Source: Fulvia fulva (Eukaryota > Ascomycota > Dothideomycetes > Mycosphaerellales > Mycosphaerellaceae). Taken from it: a stretch of DNA of 64,000 nucleotides. The notes under the pieces are model-generated. The model did no database searches. It was given only the letters and a program-made list of their open reading frames with translations, and was not told where the DNA came from. A program made the translations under genes and the position numbers. Below are positions 45,192-55,481 of this stretch, in pieces (the stretch's first letter is position 1; every line of letters begins with the position of its first letter). The stretch is from assembly GCF_020509005.1 (NCBI RefSeq), contig NC_063015.1:1426001-1490000 (forward strand), given 5' to 3'.

Positions 45192-46038
45192 GTATACCTT
45201 CAGAGGCCACCCAGCATGCAACATCATCGCAAAGATATGTGATTCGTGCGCCCCGCTGTAAAAAAGGAGCCGACTCCCGCCACCATGGAGGATACTGATG
45301 CGATGGACCATCTGTTAAGTAGACTGTTCAAAACAATAAGCAGTCATAACTGCACAGGTTGAGTAGCCAGCACATACGACCACAGGCCAATGACTACAGG
45401 GCATCCCGTTGAGATCTCGCGACCGCAAAGCTCGAAGTGTGGCACAGGAAACGTGGATATCGGTCGCTGAAGGCCCAACGCGTAGGAACAGACAGATAGC
45501 GTTGGAATTGTGAGCTCAAGATGGCCAACAGGAAGTCGCCATTGGCTTGTCGAAGCGCAGGAGACATTCTCCACAAAGTAGCCAAATGTGTAAAAGCTGT
45601 TCTGCAGACCACAGCTCTACCAGTGTTATAGAGTTGCGTGATCGTCGTCACTGTACATGGAACAGAATTGTGCAGCCAAGCCTCTGCCTGGGTGGGCGGA
45701 AGTCGATCAGCGGATAGCCAGCCAGTAGTGAGACCATCTTGAATACAAAGTTGCCAAGGCATAAGGTCAAGCCTTTCAAAGGATTCCCGGCGCGGCAATG
45801 CAGCTTAGATTGGCTACTGTCGGTCGCTCTACACAGCTAGCTGTGCCTCCCAAGACTCTCAACATCTGAGAGTCGTCCATTGGCTCTCTTGTGATAGTGC
45901 AGAGTCTCGTGTCGAACAGGATGCAGCTGCTAGCGGATGCATATTTTATTCGAGTGTTGTTTTGCAATTGGTATCTTCTTTTAACATACCTCCTAGTACT
46001 TGGGCCTCTCTCTTAGTGCCGATCACTCCATCTCCAAC
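45192..46038. other. Intergenic stretch, no gene seen
   Basis: 847 bp upstream of the GPI-type protein gene. An AT-rich stretch near 45944-45951 could be a TATA box for that gene. No supported gene. Confidence 0.4.
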
Positions 46039-47013
46039 ATGAAGAGCGTACTCTTTTTACCCATCTTGCAGCAAGCTGCTAGCGCATCCCTACTCTCTGC
46101 CAGGCAATTCACCGAAGGTCCTGATATCGGGATCAACGGATTCAGCAGTATACCAGGCAACGGTGACGCCACTCCAGCGCAGCAGGCTCTTTTCGCCAGT
46201 GCTGGACGCAGCTCGAACACGTCCACAGAAGCCAGCTTCCCCTTCTCGCTGGACAGCCCAAACGAAAACTGGACCTGGCGAGTGAACGTGACCAACGTGG
46301 CTCTCCCTGCTGACCTGTCTCCTAATGGACTGGAGAACTACAGCGCCGCATATCTGCAGTGGGACTTACAATGGTCTGGCGGACGCAATCTGAAGGAATA
46401 CCTTGGCCCAGCGACCGGTCAGGACCCTACAGCTCGTGCTTCCCTCTGTATCAAAGCACAATCATACCCGGTGCCGTCCAACGTCACCAGCCGATATTCC
46501 GCAGACGACAATGGTAATTGCTCGAGTGTTCTCGGTAACGAGTGCGCTACAGCAGTGGCAGATGCACTTGGCAAACAAAACTCCTGTTCCGGGCTGCTGG
46601 CATTCGCAGCTGGTATGGCAGCCTGCCAGGACTCGCTGGGCACCGGCATGTCAGGCGGCGGTGGTCTTCAGATAGGTAAGCTGCTGCACTTAAAGTCGCT
46701 CAGCGCATGCTGACAGTCTTCTGCAGAATTGAGCAACTCCACATTTGGACCGTCTCAGGACCAGTCGCTCCAATCCGGCGAGACCATCTTCTCTCTGACT
46801 TACAAGCCGCTCCCAGCATCGAACCTTTCCAACTACGAAGCTGCATTGAGTCGACTCAATGTGCTGTACATCGGAGCCACGTCACAAAATAGTCCAACGC
46901 TGCTCTGCCAGGTCGTTGACCTTGCCGCAACATCTGGTTCCTCGACTACAATCAGCTCGATGGCCTACGTCGTAGTATTTTCGTTAGCAGCGAGTATTGT
47001 CATTGCTCTTTAA
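46039..47013 (+). CDS. Secreted GPI-anchor-type cell-surface protein of unknown function
   Basis: A 307-residue protein is encoded in exons 46039-46675 and 46727-47013 (intron 46676-46726, GTAAGC...GCTGAC...TGCAG). The start at 46039 gives a signal peptide (MKSVLFLPILQQAASASLLSA); an upstream in-frame ATG at 46000 would bury it. The mature part is rich in Ser, Asn and Thr, with several N-x-S/T sites, and has well-spaced Cys residues. The C-terminus is a Ser/Thr stretch followed by a hydrophobic tail (MAYVVVFSLAASIVIAL) with no charged end, the pattern of a GPI attachment signal. I do not recognise a family. It is the only intact gene between two groups of pseudogenes. Confidence 0.8.
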
Positions 47014-48112
47014 CCGAGGCACCCGCATGTGTTTGAGTGTGGCCGAGAGTCCCAATGAGATATCTAAATGCCACTGAGTTGCAGCGACTGTGGCTTTGAC
47101 TCGTCTGTCGTTGTGTACGTAATACCAATGTACACCAGATCTCGCACGCTTCCAGCCTCAATCTACAGAGCTAGAAGCCCGCGCTTGCGATTGACACGCA
47201 CGCTGAGCGCACAATGACAAGTTCTGAAGCGAAGACTATGTCTGCCAAATGATCTGACCATGTGATGATGTTTAGAGAAGGATTTTGGGCGGAGAATATA
47301 GCGCGGGATTTAGTGGAAAGACGGAAGGATCCGCTCCGCCCGCCAGTCCACTAGCGCCTTGGCATAGCATGCTGCGCTTGGCAATCACATTGTTGTTCAC
47401 AAGACATGTCCAATCGGGGTTCCTTCGTTATACCTCTGTCCATTGATCACCGCTTGCCTGGTGACGTACCTCACTCAAAGGAGATATCTGCATTGCGCCT
47501 TTCTAGCTTCAGGAGGACAGCCGTCATCTAGCATTGACCCCACTGGCTTGGCACATAACACACTTTACCCTATCTCCAACATCAGCTTCGCTAAAGGGTC
47601 CAGCTGGCTGTCACGTGCACCCTTACAAAGCGATCCGCCTGATGTTGGAGGTAGACTTCACCGTCCAAACTCAAAGCGCAAACAACGATGTTCATGGAAT
47701 AATAGTTGTACCAAGACAGTATTGCTCCAACCATCAGATCGGCGCCCAGCTCCGCGAGCCAAGACGACAGGCGCTTAAAAAGTCTGTTCCGGGGACAGAT
47801 AGTCGCCAACGCTGGATCTTGGTGAAGCTTGCTAGAGACTTGAGGTCACTCAGCACGGGCACGCTCATTTGAAAGCTCAGAACTCCAGCTCGCAACGGTG
47901 GAGTCCTTCAGAGGGATTCTGCGCCGCATGCTTGCATTGCACCGTCAACAACAACTGCGGTCTACTGTAAACCATTCGTGAACATGGCGTCTTCACATCG
48001 TCAGTCTCACATCTGGCGCAAAAGGCATGCATCGTCACATTGCAGAGCGATACCCTGACCTGGGACTCAGTCCCAACGGAAGACAGGAAGATACTTTCAT
48101 TCATGCCATAAG
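47014..48112. other. Intergenic stretch, no gene seen (1.1 kb)
   Basis: Between the GPI-type gene and the hydrolase pseudogene, which converge. Only short frames. Confidence 0.45.
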
Positions 48113-49611
48113 TCAGCTAGACGGTCTCTGCTCCATGAAGCCCGGCAACGTCCTCGGAATGTGCCCAAGCCACGTCAGCCCATCATTCGACGAGCTCTCG
48201 CACGACAACGCATTGCAACCAACCGGCCCACTCGGCCCAATCGCAGCGTAGCTCCCTAGAGGCGCGGACAAAGGCTCGATGAAAGGCTCCAGGTCAACTC
48301 TCTCCGACGCAGGCCTATCGTACGGACCTGAGTTCTGTATCGTCGCTGCAACGTTGGCACGGATATTGGTGATTGAAGCCATCAGCAGTCGGAAGAACTC
48401 ATGATTACCTGGCCCGCCCGCGTTGCCTGGGAATGCGCCATGGAGATCGCCGTTGGTGGCGCCTGGAAGGGTATCTAGCTCCTGGTAGCCGACACGACTG
48501 ATGACCATGTCCAGGCTGTTGCAACGCTTAGCAGGACGCTTCCTCTGTCATGGTCGGTCGCTGGGATCTACTTACCTTGGAATGACGAAAGTATTTGTCC
48601 CAAGTCTGAGGGAGTAATACATGTCAGAGGGTGCGCTTTGAATCCACGCTTCGCTGGGATACAACCGGCACGAAGGATAATTGGTGTTGACCTGCGTCTA
48701 GCCAGGTTTGCAGTCATTGAGCCAGACATACAGACCAAACTCACAATTGGCACTGGTCCCCTTCCTCGCTTCCTCGATAAAAGCCTGTGACAGGATTCGC
48801 CGTCCACCGAAAGTCCCATTATTCAGCAGCAACAAGCCCAGCCGCCCATATTCCAGCGGACGAAGCCAAAGACCAGAGTATCCCGTCGTAACGCCAGATC
48901 GATCTTTCTGCCAGAAGTACGCGCTTTCGGGGATGCCTAGCTTGTTGAACAGCTCTTTCTGCGCAAAGTTCTGAAAATCCGCATATCCCTTGGCCTCAAC
49001 GACGCGCTCAATGCAGTACACAACGACCGACGGCGTCGTCTCATCAAACTCGTAGTACTCGCCAGCAGGATGCACAAGCTTCTGCGCAAAATACTCCCTC
49101 ATCCTCGAAATGTCTGCGACCTGGTTCAGGCCTTGAATGTGGTTGACTTGCACGCCCGAGACCAAGTTCATGAACTGTCAAAGCGTAATGGTTCGATGTG
49201 CTGCATCGCCAAGACCAGGCTCGACATACCGGTCAATGGGGGCATTGATATTGATCCGTCCACGATCCGCGGCGATGCCGGCGATTAGTGCGACTACAGC
49301 CTTGGTCTGGCCTGCGTTGAGCTCGGGGACTCGCTCTTGCAAGATGTCGCGGAAGCCTTGCCCGACTAGACAGCCGTTACGGAAGACTTTGACGGAAGAG
49401 GAGCCTTGCACGGCTGCGTAGCCGAGAGCGGCGTTCAGCTTGGCGCTGTCGATGCCGACGGCGTTGGGAGATGTAGTGGCGTACTCGTTCTGGGAAGAGT
49501 GTTGCAGCTAGAAGCGGACCCGGTGAAGAAGGGTGGTAAGATGCCTGACAGCTGTGGTGCTGCTGCTACCAGTAGCGCCTGCGAGGCAACCAGACTGTGT
49601 AGCAAGTACAT
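48113..49611 (-). pseudogene. Broken secreted beta-lactamase-like serine hydrolase
   Basis: A signal-peptide-like N-terminus (MYLLHSLVASQALLVAAAP) starts at 49611. The frame shifts near 49500 before the conserved part (GIDSAKLNAALGYA). The S-x-x-K motif that carries the nucleophile reads GQTK in NAGQTKAVVALIAG, so the catalytic Ser is a Gly. In-frame TGA at 49178-49180 interrupts ITL-QFMNLVSGV, and in-frame TAG follows CKPG near 48710. The family core continues around both, with GYSGLWLRPLEYGRLGLLLL and an intron (about 48519-48580, GTAAGT...AACAG) before LDMVISRVGYQ. Intact relatives are secreted esterase- or transpeptidase-like enzymes of this fold. Dead in both chemistry and reading frame. 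Confidence 0.83.
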
Positions 49612-50189
49612 GATCGCAACAAGTATGACGAGGGGTCAAGAGTGAGGTGCTGCGGGATCACGCCTATAACATATCGCAGTCGCTAGAACTAACTAGTGCC
49701 GTACCGCTATTGTACAACTCCGCACACTAGCCTAAAACGACGCCACTGTAGCACCAAACAAGCACAGATCATACCTTAATACCCCTCGAGACCAGTTGTA
49801 GCAGTCGATCCTGTCCAGAAACAGCACCACATACAGTGACCGCTAGCGTTGATCTCGGATACATTTCCCGATCGTAGTACAAGGCCAAGCCCGAGCAGTA
49901 CAAAAGGGATATGGGGGATGGACGTCGCTACCCGACTGGACTTTGTCGATGCAGCAAACCCTACGGCGGCGGTATTGGACCAACTATGGAGTACAATAAC
50001 GGCCCACAAGCTGAAGTGAATCTGAAAGTCTTGGCATTCGTAAGGTTTGATCAGTGGCTTCAGCGAATAAAACGCAATACTGACTATTATATGCTCTGGA
50101 ATCAGATGCAATCAAATGAGAGCCGATGATATCCCCTCCGCACCAACTCTATCCCTCCTCCAATGCTCCTCCTCCCAAACCATAATGCC
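49612..50189. other. Intergenic stretch, no gene seen
   Basis: 578 bp between the hydrolase pseudogene and the vWA gene. No supported feature. Confidence 0.45.
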
Positions 50190-53075
50190 TCAATGCCGTC
50201 CATCCTCCTCGATACACTTCACAGCACTCGCTATCACCTCATCCACCTCAACTCCTTGACCTCGCAACCAAGCCCTCGCCTTCGCCACCACCATCTCCCA
50301 AACATCCTTCCTACTACCCATCTGCTTCTCCAGAAAAGCCACAACGAGCGCTGTAGCTGTCACATCCTTATCGACCCCGGGAAGCTGCAGATCAATCTTG
50401 TTGCAGTCGACCACGATCAGGTCAAAGATCTCCTTCTGCCAACTCCATGCGCCCGAGAATTTCTGGAGACTGATGATACGATGTAGTGTATCACCGCTGG
50501 GAGCGGGCTTGGGTTGAAGGGGTGAGCCGAACAGGCCAAGGCTTTCGTCCTCGTTCTCCTTGTAGTTGAGGGCGGCTGTGGCTCCAGAAGGAGCGAAACC
50601 TGGGTTGGGAGGACCGTCGTCGAAGAGACCGAATGCCATATCCTCGTCTTCTTCCTCGCACTCCTCATTAGGAGATGCCCACCTGACAGGAGCGGAAGCA
50701 GCAGCAGCCAAAGCGCTGCCTTGACTCATGATCTTCCGACTCTTGTTCTGTTGCTCCAGTAGCATGAGTCCACCTTGATAGTCTTGTAGTGACTGTCCAG
50801 CCTGCGATCCTCCAGCTCCTGTGGAAGCACTGGAAGTACGGCTGAAAAGTGCACCACCACCACCACCACCACCACCTGGAGACATGAGTCCGAAACCTCC
50901 AGAGGGTGCGTTGCCCATGGATCTTCTAGGAGCAGTTCCTCCTGTCGTCATTCTGGCCGTCTTTTTGAAGCTCTGCGAGGTAGAAGACGGTGCCGCCATC
51001 ATCCTCATACGTCGAAGCTCCACGGGTGGTGCCGCAGGTCTTTCCAAGCTTGGTGCCTGCTCTTCCGAGTTCTCCTGCACAGCTACGAAAGAAGTCCACT
51101 TGCCTGCTATCTGGAACCGCTCACCCAAACGTACAGCTTCTCGCTCGACCATCTCATCGAAGCGGCTCTCGTAGGCCACTTTCAAGGGCTTGCCACCGCT
51201 GGAAGCATTGTTGAGCCAGCCGCGACCTTGTTCTAGATCCTGGATCACCTTTCTTGCAGCTAGGGTGTGAATACTGACACCAGACTGCCTTCCCTGAATA
51301 GGAATGTTCAGCTCGATTGGTCCCTGGGGTGCTGTCGCGCGAAGTGTCAGGGAGACGACATCCTGTTCTGGCGAGTCCGGTCCTAGAAGGACGTAGACAG
51401 TAGTTCTGTTGAAGGGAAACAGAGGAGGAACATCGACTGGAGCTTGCAGAGCCTTGGGCGTTTCGAGCTTGGGAAGGTGTGCGTAGCGGTCTCCGTCAGT
51501 CTTCTCGGCTGTGGTATCTGGATTAGCGGCCGTGTCGAAGAACGAAATGGCTTTCGATGGAGCAGGCTTCGCCTCGTCGCGCTGCTCAGCCACTTCCAGA
51601 CAATCGCGAACTCTCTCCACCATTTCGAAATCATCCGCGGTGTCGTAGTGCACTTCCAGCTCGTAGTCCTTCGTGTGAGCATACAAACTTCCTTTCAGCA
51701 TTCGGATCACCTTCTGATCAATCTCCTCATTCTGCGTGACAAACTGTGCAAAGCCATTACCAGCACGGGCGACGCCTTCGACCAGGGTGTGCGACACATC
51801 TTGTCCGATACCCAGAGCGAACACCCTCCCGTCAACAGCCTTGTCCTTCACTTGCTCGTTGATGTAGCCGAACACAGCCTTTTCATCCCAGATCTCGCCG
51901 TCTGTCAGAAGCATGACTTCAAGTGGCAGGTCCTGGAGGCGTCTCTTGAATGCTTCCCGAATCGGCTCCAGAATTTGTGTACCACCACAGCTTGCTGCAA
52001 ACGTGTTGACAAACGCGAGAGCCTCGTCCACATGCTTCTCGCTGTAGGCTTGTGACTGAGGCCAGAGGAACTTGTAGGAGTTTCCAAATGCGCAGATGTT
52101 GAAGCGAACGCCCAGCGGCATTGACTTGATGAATACTTTCAGCGCTGCGACGAGACTTGTGTTCTTCGCGCCTGACATGCTGCCAGACTGATCGGCAATG
52201 AACACCAGCTCAGGATGGGCCGGTTCCAAGACGAAGTTCGGAACCAGAGTAGTCATGATCGCTCGCTGACCAGGTAGTAAGGGGTGTGTCTCAAGGATGG
52301 CCTGTGGCTTCTTCATGTCGTCGATAAGCAGCTGTAGTACGAAGTCGCCGGAAAGTTCAGTGTTGCCCTGGGTCAAGGTTGCTGATGCTTGCGAAGGTTG
52401 GAAAGGCGCCTGTTGAGCTTGATCACCTGTGGACAGTCCGCCCATTGAGACTGCGATCGGATGGCTGGGCGACTGCACTTTTCGTACAGCAGATTTTCCC
52501 ATGTCAACATCGACCGTGATGCGGATGCCACCATCGATGCTGGTGTTCGACTGCATGACCTCGCCTGGGTAATCACCATATCGTGGAGCAATGCTAGTGG
52601 GCAAGTTGTATCGCAGTCCGTCGATTGCAGCATCGTGCTTGAGTTCACCGCAGTACATGATGTCCACAGTTATATCGGTTCCTGCGCGTATGTTCGCTAG
52701 TGTGACGCCAAAGACGCCAGCAGGCAGGCTCTCCAGTAGACCGGCGGTTTCCCCTCTGGACAGGGCTGCTTCGTACGTTTTCTTCGCATCGTCTTTTTGC
52801 TTGACCACGCCAGTGATTGACTTGCCCCCGTAGGTGATGGTATATCCGCTGACTGCAACGCCATCGTACAGCGGGAATGTGTACCTGGCCTCGGGAAGAT
52901 CTTCTTGGCTTGCATTCCGAAAGACTTGTGTGAGTTGTGTTGTGTAGCAGACTGGGTTGATGGTGGTGTGAGACGTCAGCTTGCACTGTGGCAGGTATCG
53001 TCGTTTGTAGTTGGACACGACATAGCAGCCGCAGATGTGATCGCCTGCCATGTTGCCTCGCCCAAAGAGTGACAT
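50190..53075 (-). CDS. VIT and von Willebrand factor A domain protein
   Basis: A 961-residue intronless protein. The start at 53075 (MSLFGRG) was preferred to an upstream in-frame ATG at 53231, because the preceding 52 residues show no conserved character. A VIT domain occupies about residues 5-135 (ARYTFPLYDGVAVSGYTITY, GRETAGLLESLPAGVFGVTL-like). The vWA domain (about 288-460) has an intact MIDAS motif DQSGSMSG at 295-302 and CGGTQILEPI and LLTDGEIWDE further on. The C-terminal third is Ser/Gly-rich with a Gly run, then ends in a conserved-looking helical block (KFSGAWSWQKEIFDLIVVD). The family resembles animal VWA5A; the partner and role are unknown. Probably cytosolic. Confidence 0.9.
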   Translation of the reverse strand: MSLFGRGNMAGDHICGCYVVSNYKRRYLPQCKLTSHTTINPVCYTTQLTQVFRNASQEDLPEARYTFPLYDGVAVSGYTITYGGKSITGVVKQKDDAKKTYEAALSRGETAGLLESLPAGVFGVTLANIRAGTDITVDIMYCGELKHDAAIDGLRYNLPTSIAPRYGDYPGEVMQSNTSIDGGIRITVDVDMGKSAVRKVQSPSHPIAVSMGGLSTGDQAQQAPFQPSQASATLTQGNTELSGDFVLQLLIDDMKKPQAILETHPLLPGQRAIMTTLVPNFVLEPAHPELVFIADQSGSMSGAKNTSLVAALKVFIKSMPLGVRFNICAFGNSYKFLWPQSQAYSEKHVDEALAFVNTFAASCGGTQILEPIREAFKRRLQDLPLEVMLLTDGEIWDEKAVFGYINEQVKDKAVDGRVFALGIGQDVSHTLVEGVARAGNGFAQFVTQNEEIDQKVIRMLKGSLYAHTKDYELEVHYDTADDFEMVERVRDCLEVAEQRDEAKPAPSKAISFFDTAANPDTTAEKTDGDRYAHLPKLETPKALQAPVDVPPLFPFNRTTVYVLLGPDSPEQDVVSLTLRATAPQGPIELNIPIQGRQSGVSIHTLAARKVIQDLEQGRGWLNNASSGGKPLKVAYESRFDEMVEREAVRLGERFQIAGKWTSFVAVQENSEEQAPSLERPAAPPVELRRMRMMAAPSSTSQSFKKTARMTTGGTAPRRSMGNAPSGGFGLMSPGGGGGGGGALFSRTSSASTGAGGSQAGQSLQDYQGGLMLLEQQNKSRKIMSQGSALAAAASAPVRWASPNEECEEEDEDMAFGLFDDGPPNPGFAPSGATAALNYKENEDESLGLFGSPLQPKPAPSGDTLHRIISLQKFSGAWSWQKEIFDLIVVDCNKIDLQLPGVDKDVTATALVVAFLEKQMGSRKDVWEMVVAKARAWLRGQGVEVDEVIASAVKCIEEDGRH

Positions 53076-53974
53076 TTTGTGTTGGTAGTGTTCCGTTGTG
53101 TGGTTGAGTGTCCCAATGTTAGTAAGGTCGGTCAGTATTGTCAACTGCAACAAGTGTGAAATCAAGATATAAGTGCTGCGTTTGCACGCGGTGGCTGCCT
53201 GCAGATCTGCCTGCGAGCTTGGTTTGAGCAAGCTGCATAGCTGTGCCTCCTTCGATTGGTTGATGTTTGTTGTTACAGCTCAGGAACACATGACTCCTAC
53301 CTTATGCATCGCATCTGCTTCGAACAAAGGTCAACGACTGAGCAACTATACAGTGCGGTGTCGTCTCTGGGCTGTGAGTCAGGCAACAGCGCCTCAATTA
53401 GGCACTCGTCGTACATGCAGACGGCGTTCCATGCATACTCTTGCAACGAGCAACCTCCTGGTCTTGACCACAGTTCTGCACGTTATAGCTGCCGTGTATC
53501 GAGCGTGATCGTGATCGTGATCATACTACACGTTGGATTATGTCGTCGCCATTGACATGGTCCAGAATGTTGAGGAAAGAGCTTTGCCTCCAAGCAATCT
53601 TCGTCTTGCATCACGCCCGTCGCGAGACGGTATGCATACATCTTGGGTGCATTGCATGTACATCGGCTTCAGTTGCCGCCACGGGTCCCACGAACGCTTT
53701 TGTGTGCAGTGTTCTCTGGCGACTGATACTTGGTCATTCGGCATGTTGTGTTTTGGCCGACGGAATTGTTGGTGGCCTGGTAGTCTAGGCCAATAAAGTC
53801 AAAAATGTGCTGTAGCGCGTGAGACCCGCTATGGTACCGCAAAGCGACGAGCTGAGCATGCGATATTGCGACTATAGTCGTGAAGACTGAAGACACGTTG
53901 TTGTGCGGCGTGCCTAAGGCATATCCGGGTTTGAATTACGACCAATCACAGCTCAGCTTGGCATCCTCCTCGAG
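53076..53974. other. Intergenic stretch, no gene seen
   Basis: 899 bp upstream of the vWA gene, up to repeat copy B. Only short overlapping frames. Confidence 0.45.
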
Positions 53975-54302
53975 CCTAAAATGTGCTGTTGGCGGTTGTG
54001 AACCTCCAAAGGTAAGCGTAGCGGAGCGGAGCTCTCTACCAACCCTTCTAGACTGCAAAGTAGCGTGCGATCCACGCTATCGCTACCCGACGTACAGTGC
54101 TTATTATACGACGACATCGAGTTCGCCAACAGGCACAGTGCGGTAGGTCACGTGACTCTAAAGCTCGAAAGTTGACCAATCAGAGCGGGCGCCAAGGCTA
54201 GTTGAGGGCTGGTATAGAGCTTCACTCCCTCGCTGACGCCTCACCTACGTACTCGCAAGCTCGTACTCCGGTGTGGCTAGCGCTCGGTCGCTACGCTTAA
54301 TG
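53975..54302 (-). repeat. 328-bp dispersed repeat, copy B
   Basis: Inverted twin of 44554-44881, same length, two differences seen. AATG (CATT on the minus strand) occurs at both ends, as in copy A. Lies in non-coding DNA between the vWA and arrestin genes. No coding potential. Confidence 0.88.
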
Positions 54303-55481
54303 AAGTGGGTACGGTATGAACTCAATTAACGGTGAACGAAGGGATTCTGCCGTCAATGCGGCCGCGACCGTGAACGAGATGCCGAAGTGGCCAGCCGTTT
54401 CGTGCCTGCAGGTGGGCCGAGAGCACATGATGAAATCGTCTGGCTGGCTGCCGGCCACGTGCTATGGGGTGAGATACCGTGAAAATTCTTCGCTCCCAGC
54501 AAAATCTCACCATGGGCCATGGCTGCGGTAGATCCACTTATATGGCAGACCAGACCTTTCTGGAACTGCGCGCTCTCGTTTTGCCCTTCTACACTTGGAC
54601 GACATGACACATAACAATGCCCTCTGTCTCACGGCCCGCCGTCTCTGCTTAACCTGTGCAATTCTGCATGGAATTGTTTCCCATTCGTGGCTAGCACACA
54701 CACGTGTTGCCTCATCATGCCGTTGCCATGCACTGACGGGCAGATGCCCACACCGCGTGCACCGTGAAGGCACCGTGGTGCAGAGCCTGCAAAGGTTTGC
54801 CAAACAGTGTTGCGCAGAGGAGCATTGTGTGATGGGGAGGTCGGCGAGAGCTGCCAAAAAGAATGGTACAGATAGCTGATAGCAGACAGCTGCCCGCTAC
54901 CAGCTACGGCGTTCAGGGAGGAGTAGATCGACGTGCGACGCCCTATACTGAGTATCCTCTACTCCATCATGCACTCCGTGCTTACAAAGTGACCTTCGCG
55001 TGGAGCTGCTGACGCTATGGCAGTCCGACGAATCACAGCATTCACAGCGCCATCGCAAGCTCCGACCCCTGTCATTCCTGTTGGAGGCATCGAGTGCGAA
55101 TCCCATGTGGCCATGTCTTCTCCGTGACTCAACAACGAGCATGCACTCAACAAGGCGCATTCGTGTGTCGTTGCCATGTTGCTATAAGACACCTCGATGG
55201 CCGCCCACCACCGTCTTGGGCCCGTCATATTCCAGTGAGTTCGCTACAGTTCATCAACTCTCCTTCGCCGCGGATCCAACTCAAGAGCCCTCACACCATC
55301 CCAAGATCTGCACCTCTATCGCAAGCCACACCACACACTGCATCACAGGACAGCATCGTCCCCGCACTTCCAAATACAGCGACCTCGCAGCAGCACGTAC
55401 TTCATTGGCTCTCGAAGCCATCTCTCTTTGTTGGAGCTGCTCGTTTGTCCACGCGACAGCTGTTGAAAAGGAAACGGCAAG
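54303..55481. promoter_or_regulatory. Upstream region of the arrestin-like gene
   Basis: 1.2 kb without a supported gene. It probably contains the arrestin gene promoter; no clear element was identified. Confidence 0.4.
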
